This document shows, piece after piece, positions 25,639-33,462 of a DNA stretch of 64,000 nt (the first letter of the stretch is position 1; every line of letters starts with the position of its first letter). This stretch comes from Stigmatella aurantiaca. Its GTDB lineage: Bacteria; Myxococcota; Myxococcia; Myxococcales; Myxococcaceae. Both the position numbers and the translations under genes were made by a program. Below the pieces are notes generated by a model. The model ran no database searches, was not told where the DNA came from, and saw only the letters and a list, made by a program, of their open reading frames with translations. The stretch covers positions 62,001 through 126,000 of the forward strand of contig NZ_FOAP01000007.1 in the NCBI RefSeq assembly GCF_900109545.1, written 5' to 3'.

Positions 25639-26287
25639 GGCAAACTCCTCGCAAGAGGCTCAGCGCGCACGTCATGCGTCCGGCCGGACTCTGCGGATCA
25701 ATCGCTGTTGGAAGCACTCAACTGGGGTCGTTGAGGAGAGCGCCGTTTGGGTCCGGCGGCCGTCCCTGCCCCTTCTGCAAGGCGCGCGCCCATCTTCCGG
25801 GTGCGTGGCGGCTCTCAGCAGACGAGGGTTCCGGCCTCCGGGAACGCCAGGCAGGCAAACCTTGCGCGCAACTTTTGCCCGCGAGAATTGCCCAGCCAGG
25901 GTCCTGGGGAGTGGCGATGAGCCGGAACTTACAGTCCCCTACTGTGGCTCACCCCGCCACGTTCTCCTGGGCGATAAAAGCCCTCGTTTCCTGCCTCGCA
26001 GCTGCCTGGGGCGCCTCGCTCGCCTCCTCCGCTCCCTACATGAACGAGGCGGGAAACGTCCTGCTCAGCAGCACGGCCCAGTCCAAACGGGGGGCGCACT
26101 CCTTCCTCGGCTCCTCCACCGTCGCGGCACAGGCTGGGCTCATCAGGCGCAGCACCAACGGCGCCCACTCAGCGACGCCTCCGCGCCGAAGTGAAGAGCA
26201 AGGGGCTTGCCGTTTGTCCGCGAGTGCCTTAACTGGAAGCCCTTTCGGTTGAGCGGCGAGCGCCCCCCTCTCGTGTGCAGGAGCGAC
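25639..26287. other. 649-bp divergent intergenic region
   Basis: No convincing gene on either strand; the open frames here lack ribosome sites and recognisable motifs. It must contain promoters for the RHS operon (minus) and the cytochrome operon (plus). It holds the right copy of the 35-bp repeat (26003-26037), a 12-bp palindrome CCAGGGTCCTGG near 25895, and small hairpins (ACAGT/ACTGT and GTGGC/GCCAC) around 25930-25960. No recognisable sigma-54 or strong sigma-70 site was found by eye. Confidence 0.5.
26003..26037 (+). repeat. 35-bp direct repeat, right copy
   Basis: 34 of 35 positions match 15356-15390, same orientation. The single difference is a T for C in the middle of the second half. 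The copies are 10.6 kb apart and bracket the two-gene RHS module and nothing else. Confidence 0.75.
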
Positions 26288-27565
26288 ATGCCCTCGGTAA
26301 GCTTCAAGTCCGTGTTCATCGCCGTGTTGCTGGGCACGGCAATCATCGTCGCCGCGCTGCTGGTCAATTCCCGCCGGCCCTCGGTGGAGACGGCGCAGCC
26401 CAGCGCCGACCTGGTGCGCGCCACGGGCAAGTGCGCCGAGTGCCACGCGAGGGAAACCTCCGCCGTGGTGCACCAGTTCGAGCGCAGCCGGCACGCGGCA
26501 CGGGGCGTCAACTGCCTGGACTGCCACAAGCCGCTCGAGGGCCAGCAGCCCATGGAACACCGCGGCTTCACGCTGGCGCGCTCCCTCACCGCGAAGAACT
26601 GCGCCCAGTGCCACGCCACCGAATACGAACAGTTCGAGCGCAGCCGGCACGCGGCGCCCTCCTGGGCGGCGGTGCGGGGAACGCAGGGCTTCTCGCCGGA
26701 GCAGATCGAGCTGGGCGAGCGCTTCCATCCCGGATGGATCAAGCGCCCGCCCCACCCCGTGGGAGTGCTGGAGGGCGAGGTGGCGACGAGCAGCGGTTGC
26801 GACGCGTGCCATGACATCGGCAAGCCCAACGCGGACGGCTCCTTCGGCACCTGTACCGAGTGCCATGCCCGGCACTCCACCTCCGTCGCGCTCGCGCGCG
26901 AGCCGCGCACCTGCGGCCAGTGCCACATGGGGCCGGACCACTCGCAGATCGAAATCTTCGAGGAGTCCAAGCACGGCGTGCTCTTCACCGCGCAGCGGGA
27001 GCACTTCAACCTGAACGCCAACCCCAAGCAGTTGACGACGGTGGACATGCCCGCGCCCACCTGCTCCACCTGTCACATGAGCGGACTGGAGGGACTCAAG
27101 GTGACGCACAACCCGGGCGAGCGTCTGGCCTGGTACCTCTTCGCGCCCGTCTCCACGCGCCGCCCCGAGGGCAACTCGGGCGAGCAGCAGATGAAGGAGG
27201 TGTGCCTGAAGTGCCACGCGCACACCCAGGTGGAGAACTTCTACACCGCCGCGGAGAAGGTGCTGCAGAACACCAATGAGCGGGTGAAGGGCGCCCAGGA
27301 CGTGGTGGCCGCGCTGCGCAAGGAGGGGCTGCTCGACGACGCGCCCTTCAATCACCCCATCAAGTTCGTCGAGTTCGACCTCTGGCATTACTTCGGCCGC
27401 ACGGCCAAGCACGGCGCCTTCATGGGCGGCGCGGACTTCGTGCAGTGGCACGGGAACTACGAGCTGGCGCGGCTGCGCAACGAGCTGGACAGCATGGCCG
27501 AGGAGCTGCGCGCCAAGGGCAAGGGCGGCTCCGGGCCGGTGACGCCGGGGGACGCCCGGCCATGA
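26288..27565 (+). CDS. Octaheme hydroxylamine-oxidoreductase-type cytochrome c
   Basis: 425 residues. Residues 8-26 are an uncleaved signal anchor. Eight CxxCH haem sites are present, with Cys at residues 49, 76, 105, 171, 189, 209, 259 and 306. The C-terminal GGADFVQWHGNYEL is a signature of the HAO/octaheme family. This family includes hydroxylamine and hydrazine oxidoreductases and reductive enzymes that act on nitrite, hydroxylamine or other small N or S compounds on the periplasmic side. Direction and substrate cannot be fixed from sequence. The ATG at 26288 was chosen because the membrane segment then lies at the N-terminus and CAGGAG is upstream. Its TGA overlaps the start of the next gene (ATGA). 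Confidence 0.85.
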   Translation: MPSVSFKSVFIAVLLGTAIIVAALLVNSRRPSVETAQPSADLVRATGKCAECHARETSAVVHQFERSRHAARGVNCLDCHKPLEGQQPMEHRGFTLARSLTAKNCAQCHATEYEQFERSRHAAPSWAAVRGTQGFSPEQIELGERFHPGWIKRPPHPVGVLEGEVATSSGCDACHDIGKPNADGSFGTCTECHARHSTSVALAREPRTCGQCHMGPDHSQIEIFEESKHGVLFTAQREHFNLNANPKQLTTVDMPAPTCSTCHMSGLEGLKVTHNPGERLAWYLFAPVSTRRPEGNSGEQQMKEVCLKCHAHTQVENFYTAAEKVLQNTNERVKGAQDVVAALRKEGLLDDAPFNHPIKFVEFDLWHYFGRTAKHGAFMGGADFVQWHGNYELARLRNELDSMAEELRAKGKGGSGPVTPGDARP

Positions 27566-28395
27566 CGATCCGGGAGCGGCTCGGCGCCGTGACGCCCTTC
27601 CTCGCGGCGCGTGCGTTCGCCGTGGGCAACCTGGCCTTCCTGGCCGTGGACATCCTGCTCGCGCACGCGGCCAACGACTTCGCCCATCCCGCGGAGTGGT
27701 TGCCCATCCTCTTCTCGGTGGTGGCGCCGTTGCTGCTGCTGCCCGGACTGGTTTCCGCGCGGCTGTGGGCGCGCACCCGGGCGGTGGACGTCGCCGTGGC
27801 GCTGGGCTCCATCGGCGTGGGGGTGGCGGGGATGATCCTGCACCTGCACAGCGCCTTCTTCGAGCGCCAATCGCTGCACAATCTCGTCTACACCGCGCCC
27901 TTCGTGGCCCCGCTCTCCTACGTGGGGCTGGGGCTGCTGGTGTTGCTCGACCGCATGGAGGACCCGGCAGGCCCCGCGTGGCCGAGCTGGGTGGTGATGC
28001 TCGCGCTGGGCGGCAGCGTGGGCAACCTGGGGCTGTCACTGCTGGACCACGCGCAGAATGGCTTCTTCTCCGCGACGGAGTGGATCCCCGTGGTGACGGC
28101 CGCCTTCGGCACCAGCTTCCTGCTGGTGGCGATGCTGCGTCCGGCGCGCGGCTTCCTGTGGCTCACCCTGGGGGTGATGGGGGTGCAGGCCGCGGTGGGG
28201 GTGCTCGGCTTCGCGCTGCACGTGCTCGCCAACCTGCGGCACACGAACGTGCCGCTGAGGGATCAGCTCATTTTCGGCGCGCCCATCTTCGCCCCTCTGC
28301 TCTTCGCGGACATTTCCGTGCTCGCGGCCATTGGCATGTGGAGCCTGTTGCGCGGCGGCCCCCAGTCCCTCGCCCACGCCTCCAAGGAGGGCTGA
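27562..28395 (+). CDS. Eight-TM membrane protein coupled to the octaheme cytochrome
   Basis: 277 residues with about eight hydrophobic segments (for example AFAVGNLAFLAVDILLAHAA, VDVAVALGSIGVGVAGMIL, WVVMLALGGSVGNLGLSLL, TAAFGTSFLLVAML). Several membrane-located His residues are present (HLHSAFF, LLDHAQNG, LHVLANLRHT). No CxxCH or quinone signature is recognisable. I do not know the family. Its ATG lies inside the stop of the cytochrome gene, so the two products are made in step. A role as the membrane electron-transfer or anchoring partner of the cytochrome is a reasonable inference; conserved His residues could even bind haem b. Confidence 0.7.
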   Translation: MTIRERLGAVTPFLAARAFAVGNLAFLAVDILLAHAANDFAHPAEWLPILFSVVAPLLLLPGLVSARLWARTRAVDVAVALGSIGVGVAGMILHLHSAFFERQSLHNLVYTAPFVAPLSYVGLGLLVLLDRMEDPAGPAWPSWVVMLALGGSVGNLGLSLLDHAQNGFFSATEWIPVVTAAFGTSFLLVAMLRPARGFLWLTLGVMGVQAAVGVLGFALHVLANLRHTNVPLRDQLIFGAPIFAPLLFADISVLAAIGMWSLLRGGPQSLAHASKEG

Positions 28396-28425
28396 GCGAG
28401 GTCCAGGCGGCTGCAGGGTCCGGCT

Positions 28426-28445
28426 CCGATCCCACCCGGGATTGG
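28426..28445 (+). terminator. Hairpin after the cytochrome operon
   Basis: 8-bp stem CCGATCCC/GGGATTGG with one G-T pair and a 4-nt loop, 31 nt after the stop of the 8-TM gene and 60 nt before the next start. No T-run; termination may be partial. Confidence 0.4.
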
Positions 28446-28504
28446 GGGTGACAGTGCCCAGGCGTTCACTGACACTCGGGCCGCTTTCTGCCCCCGAGGA
28501 TGAA

Positions 28505-29980
28505 ATGTCGGCGAAGTCGAACGGTGATGCGACCCAGGCCCTGCTCACGCTGTGCGGAGACAAGGCCCGCTGGAAGAAAGAACTGACCGCGGAGGCCGTG
28601 AAGAAGGCCGTCGCCGAAGGCGCGGACCTGAACGCTCGCGACCAGAATGGCCTAACGGCCCTGCATCTCGCGGTGCAGGGGCCCTCCGCCAAGAGCGATC
28701 CGCTCCCCAGCGTCGACGTGGTGCGGGCGCTCATCGATGCGGGCGCGGACGTGAACGCGCGCGACAACTGCCAGCAGCCCCCGTTGCTGCACGCCGTTCC
28801 CTCGGAGACCTCCCAGGCCTACGAAGGCCATGCCCTGAAAATCGTCCGCATGCTGCGCGAGGCCGGAGGCACGTTGCCCTCGGACGTGAAGGACGGGTTC
28901 AGCGGCGCGTTCAAGACGACGACCGAGGTGCTCTACCGGGAGATTCTCGACGCGGGCGCGGCCATCGACGCGAGGGCCCCCCAGGGGAAGACGCCGCTCC
29001 ACCACTCGGCGGCCATGGGCTGGCCGGCCAGCGCCAGGTTGCTGCTCGAACGCGGAGCCGAGGTGAATGCGCTCGACGCATTGGGCCGCACGCCGCTGGG
29101 CGTGGCGCTGCGCACGAAGGAGGAGCCCTGGGTCGCGCACAACAAGCGCACGCCCGGCTTCAACGCCGTCATCAGCACACTGGAGGCCGCCGGAGGCAAG
29201 GCGAGCATTCCCTTCCCGCACGACCCCACGGACCCATTCGCGCCCTTCCCCATCGACGAGGCCACGCTGGCAAAGGCGCTCGCGGGCAAGAAGCTCTCGT
29301 TCAAACACGCGGTGAGCTCCGCGCAGGAAGTGGCCACGGGATTGCACAGCTTCGGTGATCCGAGTGCTGCGCTGGACAAGCTCAAGGCCTTGAGTGGCGC
29401 GCTCGAAGTGGAGGAGCAGAAGGTCCGGCTGAAGGGCCCGCTGACGCTGCAGCGCGCCTTCTTCCACCATGGCGACCTGGAGGTGGACGGCGACCTGACC
29501 ATCCAGAAGCCGTTCGCGGTGACGGGGGATGTCATCGTGCACGGCGTGGTGTGGGACGCTGGAAATGACTCGCTCGTGAACATCCTGGGCGACCTGAGGT
29601 GCCATGCGCTCTTCACCGACGGAGAGTTCAGCGTCGGGGGTGACATCGAGGCGCGCGACGTGGTGCTCGGCTACTACAACGACCACATCCTGAGCGCGGA
29701 CACCATTCGGGCCAAGGTCGTCATCGAGGATGACCACGCCGTCGATGCCACCATCGAGGCCGAGCACCACTTCGACATCGACACGTACGACCAGGGCAAT
29801 GGCGATGGCGTGGCCGCTGATCTCCGCACCCTCTTCGTCGACCAGGTGTTCGAGGACGCCGAAGCGTCGGATGAGCCGGAACTGGGCGAAGAGGAAGAAG
29901 CGACTTACCTCGACAAGGGCGCGCTCTTCGACCGCATCAGCAAGGGGCTACCCGTCTTCCGCAAGAACAAGAAGAAGTAG
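28505..29980 (+). CDS. Ankyrin-repeat protein with bactofilin-like C-terminal domain
   Basis: About 491 residues, no signal peptide. Residues 20-220 carry ankyrin repeats: ADLNARDQNGLTALHLAV, ADVNARDNCQQPPLLHAV, AAIDARAPQGKTPLHHSA and AEVNALDALGRTPLGVAL. From about residue 310 a series of short strands (GDLEVDGDLTIQKPFAV, GDVIVHGVV, GDLRCHALF, GDIEARDVVL) has the spacing of a right-handed beta-helix, as in bactofilins and polymer-forming proteins. The C-terminus is acidic then basic (FRKNKKK). The combination suggests a cytoplasmic scaffold that binds partners through ankyrin repeats and may polymerise. The ATG at 28505 has CGAGGATGAA upstream. Confidence 0.75.
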   Translation: MSAKSNGDATQALLTLCGDKARWKKELTAEAVKKAVAEGADLNARDQNGLTALHLAVQGPSAKSDPLPSVDVVRALIDAGADVNARDNCQQPPLLHAVPSETSQAYEGHALKIVRMLREAGGTLPSDVKDGFSGAFKTTTEVLYREILDAGAAIDARAPQGKTPLHHSAAMGWPASARLLLERGAEVNALDALGRTPLGVALRTKEEPWVAHNKRTPGFNAVISTLEAAGGKASIPFPHDPTDPFAPFPIDEATLAKALAGKKLSFKHAVSSAQEVATGLHSFGDPSAALDKLKALSGALEVEEQKVRLKGPLTLQRAFFHHGDLEVDGDLTIQKPFAVTGDVIVHGVVWDAGNDSLVNILGDLRCHALFTDGEFSVGGDIEARDVVLGYYNDHILSADTIRAKVVIEDDHAVDATIEAEHHFDIDTYDQGNGDGVAADLRTLFVDQVFEDAEASDEPELGEEEEATYLDKGALFDRISKGLPVFRKNKKK

Positions 29981-30091
29981 CCGGAGCGCCGCGTAGCAGG
30001 CGCGGGAGCATTCCTCCAGCGCCTTTCGAAAGAGGCATGTTGCAGCTATGTCGCGTGAGCGTGCGGAAGGCTGGAACGGGACGGGACTACA

Positions 30092-30204
30092 GGGGGCGCG
30101 GCGGGATATCGATTCCGAGTCGTTCCGGACGGTTACGAGGTAAGGGCGCGATACCTCTGGGAGTTTCGCACCGCCCGGCGCGGGTTCGAAACCCGCCGCC
30201 TCCC
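30092..30204 (+). other. tRNA/tmRNA 3'-end-like sequence, possible attachment site
   Basis: 30180-30203 has a perfect T-arm (GCGGG-TTCGAAA-CCCGC) followed directly by CGCCTCC, the usual 3' acceptor strand of bacterial tmRNAs. GGGGGCG at 30092-30098 can pair with that strand (one G-U). The 113-nt span is too long for a tRNA and too short for a tmRNA, no anticodon arm or tag frame is seen, and CCA is replaced by CAC. It is best read as the tail of ssrA or a tRNA left by integration or decay. It abuts the stop of the DUF5953 gene. Confidence 0.35.
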
Positions 30205-30206
30205 AC

Positions 30207-30965
30207 TCAGCCCGGAGTTACGCGCCCGCCAATCTCCGGGAAGCGCTCATACGCACGCAAGAGCGCCGCAAGATGCGCGGGATTGTCGAGATCGAGCGGC
30301 GTCTCCGTGAGCCGAACGACCCATCCGCCCGTCGCAGTGCGCCGCGCCCGAGAGAGCAAGTCCGCATCGCGGACAGGGTCCGGGAACCGGATGGCTTGTG
30401 CAGCGGCTGCCGACCAGTAATTCAGCCACCCAAGGTGATGGGGAATCGCTGGCGAGGGAATGTGCTGGGGGAGGTTGAGCGCAGGGAGCCCCCGGGGCGG
30501 GACATGCGGCTGATCCATCGAGTGGCGAATTTGTTTCGCCATCTCCGGCGCCACGCCGTCCGGCAACACGCGCCCCCAGAACGCGCGTGCGCCTTCCGCC
30601 ACGCCTTCCAGCACATCCGCCGCCGCCGCGATGCTGGCCGCATCCAGCGGCAGCTCTGCGTGGACTTCAAATTGTGACTGGCCGCCTGCGTTGAGGCCCG
30701 CAGGTCTTCCCCACCCAGTCACCGTCACGGGGTAATTCTCGTCGCCGTTGCACAGCAGCGGGAATTTTCCGCGCGTGCTCGCCTCAGCGAGCCACCCATC
30801 ACGTTGCGGCAACGCGATAGGCCGTCCCGCCTGTGAGAGCTCCCACTCCAAGCGCACACCGGGGAGCGCCCGTTCGATTCCGTGGACGGCTGCGAGCGTG
30901 CGACCGTCGTTGCTCACGAGCGCGGGCGCGTAGACGATGAGGATCAGGGATCTCTGCTTGGTCAT
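30207..30965 (-). CDS. DUF5953 family protein (probable immunity protein)
   Basis: 252 residues. The opening MTKQRSLILIVYAPALVSNDGRTLAAVHGIERALPG and the LCNGDENYPVTVTGWG segment match the DUF5953 family as I know it from myxobacteria, where these genes follow polymorphic-toxin-type genes. Function is unproven; immunity is inferred from context. The ATG at 30965 is preferred to an earlier in-frame codon because it gives the usual N-terminus. The upstream gene on the same strand is broken (see 30970-31260), so this gene now looks orphaned. No signal peptide. Confidence 0.7.
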   Translation of the reverse strand: MTKQRSLILIVYAPALVSNDGRTLAAVHGIERALPGVRLEWELSQAGRPIALPQRDGWLAEASTRGKFPLLCNGDENYPVTVTGWGRPAGLNAGGQSQFEVHAELPLDAASIAAAADVLEGVAEGARAFWGRVLPDGVAPEMAKQIRHSMDQPHVPPRGLPALNLPQHIPSPAIPHHLGWLNYWSAAAAQAIRFPDPVRDADLLSRARRTATGGWVVRLTETPLDLDNPAHLAALLRAYERFPEIGGRVTPG

Positions 30966-30969
30966 CGCT

Positions 30970-31260
30970 TGCCCCCGTGACGACAATGTTGAGGGTGAAA
31001 TCCCGTTCGAGCAATGCGTCTTTGTGCTCTTGGGTGCTCACCCCAACGACGAAGCCATATCCACATGCCGTCGCGATATCTCGCTCTTCCTGCAACAACG
31101 GCATGGGCTTGCCCCGAGTGTGCTTCTCACTGCGTAATCCACACGAAGTGCGGGAGAGCCACCAAATCGGGACAAGCCCACAGCAGTGCCCGGATGGCCG
31201 ATTGGGTCAACTCCGAGACCGAAGCGGACGAGATGAGGCGGGCGGCTGCAGGCGAGACTC
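30970..31260 (-). pseudogene. DUF6310-like gene fragment with frameshifts
   Basis: Two adjacent frames on the minus strand join into one plausible protein tail. The first reads ARLISSASVSELTQSAIRA, then LLWACPDLVALPHFVWIT, and hits TGA near 31129. The second continues LRSEKHTRGKPMPLLQEERD, then IATACGYGFVVGVSTQEHKD and ALLERDFTLNIVVTG. Restoring one G in the G-run near 30976 would give VVTGGKR and a stop overlapping the DUF5953 start (ATGA). The CGYxFVVGVxxxxHKxAL pattern is what I recall of DUF6310 proteins. The 5' part is missing beyond about 31260, where the outer-membrane protein gene begins. Confidence 0.55.
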
Positions 31261-31266
31261 GGGAGC

Positions 31267-31944
31267 ATGAAGACATGTCTACAGATCTCCCTCGCCCTGG
31301 CCCTCGTTCTCGGTACCGCCTCCGCCCAAGCCGATGAGCCCGCGCCAGGATTGCAATGGCGCAAGCCCTCGCTCGCCGTGAACCTCGGGCTCATCCAGCC
31401 GCTCCTGCTCGGGGGCGCGAACGTCGAAGCCGACTTTCGCTGGGGCCACTTCGTGGCGAGCTATTCCCACGGCTGGGGCCTGGATCTCGAAGGCGGCACG
31501 GTGGTCGGCGACGCGAAGCGACAAGGGATCACCTTGCATCTGCCGTACACCACCGGCCTAGGCGTGGGCTATTCCATCTATACCCACAGCCTGCGCTCTT
31601 TTTTCGACGTACGCGCGGAAGCCAAGCTTCACCGCTTCGAGGTCGCCTACGACTCGGCAGACGGCGCGACGAAGACCGACATTGCCAGATACACGACCCT
31701 GACACTGGGCGGCGGCGCGTACTGGACCTTCGTCCCCTTCGCAGCCCGCGGCGGTGCGCTCCGCGGGTTGAACGTCTCGACGAGCGTGCGGTTCTGGCCC
31801 AACGTCGCGTCGACTCTCTCCGGCGGAGAGGTGCGCTACGCCAACGCGAGAACGGGCCAAGAAGAGGTTCACGAGACGGCTCGCATCGGGTTGGCCAACA
31901 GCCCGGTGCTCGTCAACGCTTCGGTGGGCTACGTCTTCCAGTGA
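31267..31944 (+). CDS. Outer-membrane beta-barrel-like protein
   Basis: 225 residues. A cleavable signal peptide (MKTCLQISLALALVLGTASAQA) is followed by alternating hydrophobic strands and turns (WGHFVASYSHGWGLDLEGG, TTGLGVGYSIYTHSL, FFDVRAEAKLHRFEVAY). It ends VLVNASVGYVFQ; a C-terminal aromatic next to the last position is the usual outer-membrane barrel signal. Eight to ten strands would fit the length. The ligand is unknown. It is 48 nt upstream of an AraC-type regulator on the same strand and may be co-transcribed. Its start lies where the DUF6310-like fragment is cut off. Confidence 0.65.
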   Translation: MKTCLQISLALALVLGTASAQADEPAPGLQWRKPSLAVNLGLIQPLLLGGANVEADFRWGHFVASYSHGWGLDLEGGTVVGDAKRQGITLHLPYTTGLGVGYSIYTHSLRSFFDVRAEAKLHRFEVAYDSADGATKTDIARYTTLTLGGGAYWTFVPFAARGGALRGLNVSTSVRFWPNVASTLSGGEVRYANARTGQEEVHETARIGLANSPVLVNASVGYVFQ

Positions 31945-31992
31945 TGGCGGGCGCCCGCCGACCGGGACGGGCCCGTGTGGTAGTTTCGAAGC

Positions 31993-33024
31993 ATGAGGAA
32001 GACTATCGCAGCCACGGTGGCTGCCCGCGTCTACGACATAGGAACGCGCACCGGTGTCGCTCCCGATGCCATTCTGAGGGTGCTCGAACGTCCGCGCGCC
32101 GAGCTCGCGGGCGACACGCAGGTTCCCATCGAGACCCTGTACGCGTGCTTCGCCCTCTGCCTCCGGCACACGCGCGATCCGGGGTTCCCGTTACAGGTAG
32201 CGCAAGCCATCACCTGGGACGACTACTCGGTGCTCGGCTTCGCGTTGATGACCAGCGAGAAGGGCACGGACGCCTTCGCTCGGCTCGCGCGTTACGGGCA
32301 TTTGATCACCGACTCCGGAGCGTGGCAGTTCGAGACGCGCGCGAACGGTGAAGCCCGCGTGAGCTGGGTCCGTGGAGGCGAGCGGACGCTCGGTCATCGC
32401 GCTGCCAACGAGTGCGCCATTGCCGAGCTCGTGTGTGGCCTGCGGAGGAGCTACGGGGACGGCTTTACACCGAGCGCCATCCGGTTCGCCCATCGTGAGC
32501 CGGCCGACACGCGCACGCACGCGTCGTTCTTTCGCACGCGCATCCACTGGGAGGCCGAGGAGGACGGCATCGACGTGGCGGCCGGAGCCCTCTCGACCCC
32601 AGCGGCGCGCCACGACGCGGCCATGAATCGTTACTTCGGCGCAGTGCTTGAAGCGCAAGACGTAGTGGCCGCCTCGACGAGCGACCGCGTGCGCGTTGCG
32701 CTCGCGAGGGGCCTGTCTGCTGGCGCCGCACCGGCCGCTCGCGTGGCTGTGAGCCTCGGCCTGTCGGAGCGCACCCTCCGTCGCGAGCTGGAACGGGAGG
32801 GCACGACGTACCGCGCAGTGCTTGAAGAGTTGCGTCGCTCGACGGCACTGGACTTGTTTCGCCGCGGAAAGAACGTGACGGAAGTAGCGTTCCTTCTCGG
32901 CTTCTCCGAAACATCGGCGCTCAGTCGCGCGATGAAGCGGTGGGTGGGGGTGACGCCACGCAGCGTGCGTTCGTCGACGTACAAGCCGCCCAGTGCAGCC
33001 AGCCGCAAATCCGCGGCCCGCTAG
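31993..33024 (+). CDS. AraC-family transcriptional regulator (Arabinose_bd/OruR type)
   Basis: 343 residues. The N-terminal 190 residues fit the Arabinose_bd sensor domain seen in OruR/ArgR-like AraC proteins (AITWDDYSVLGFALMTSE; FETRANGEARVSW). The C-terminal 100 residues are the double helix-turn-helix (VAVSLGLSERTLRRELEREGTTYRAVLEELR, then ALDLFRRGKNVTEVAFLLGFSETSALSRAMKRWVGVTP). It likely responds to an amino-acid-like or lipid ligand. Its codon use has more TCG, GCA and CGT than neighbouring genes, hinting at a different origin. It may control the outer-membrane protein just upstream. Confidence 0.87.
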   Translation: MRKTIAATVAARVYDIGTRTGVAPDAILRVLERPRAELAGDTQVPIETLYACFALCLRHTRDPGFPLQVAQAITWDDYSVLGFALMTSEKGTDAFARLARYGHLITDSGAWQFETRANGEARVSWVRGGERTLGHRAANECAIAELVCGLRRSYGDGFTPSAIRFAHREPADTRTHASFFRTRIHWEAEEDGIDVAAGALSTPAARHDAAMNRYFGAVLEAQDVVAASTSDRVRVALARGLSAGAAPAARVAVSLGLSERTLRRELEREGTTYRAVLEELRRSTALDLFRRGKNVTEVAFLLGFSETSALSRAMKRWVGVTPRSVRSSTYKPPSAASRKSAAR

Positions 33025-33462
33025 CGCTTGAAGCGGGAGGACCGGCCTGGGCGAACGGCCACTCCCTCCGGGGGTCTTGTGAGGCGGCATCCCGTGGATT
33101 CAGCCCCCGGGGCGCTGTCTTCCCTGCCCAGAAGTTCCCCTTCGGAGCCACGACAGCCCGCGAGGGCAAGCGCTGTGCCGCGAGCAGAGGAAGGACTGAA
33201 GCCCTGTTGGGCGGAACGGGCGGGAGCAGAGCGGGAGGTGATGAAGGCTGACGGGTAGCCCATGCGCTGCACGCCGGGCCGACGCAGAAGCCATTCATCT
33301 CCAGCAGATACACGCCTGCCCAGCCCAGCCGCCTTCTCAGGCGGGACGCGGCAGGGGCCAAGGGCGCACTCGCCGAACATCATCAAACACGTTTATATCA
33401 AGCATGTATTCAAGCTATAGGCATTATCAGTGGTTTCGACAGGCACTCGAAAAACAGGGAGG
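33025..33462. other. 438-bp intergenic region without a recognisable gene
   Basis: The left 330 bp are GC-rich with overlapping open frames on both strands, none with a ribosome site or known motif. The right part (about 33385-33440) is strikingly AT-rich for this genome (cgtttatatcaagcatgt). It could be a promoter, but the only downstream gene in that direction is antisense. It may be the scar of a lost gene at the end of the acquired patch. Confidence 0.45.

Noticed and set aside
26036-28039. Minus-strand open frame of about 670 codons across the cytochrome operon
   Set aside because: Antisense to eight clear CxxCH motifs and the 8-TM gene; Arg/Pro-rich start and no recognisable domain.
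30092-30204. Complete tRNA or tmRNA gene
   Set aside because: No anticodon arm, no tag reading frame, wrong total length and no CCA end; kept only as a fragment or attachment-site candidate.
33025-33361. Minus-strand frame (about 110 codons) as a gene or transposase remnant
   Set aside because: No motif, no ribosome site and overlapping frames on both strands; nothing supports an insertion sequence.
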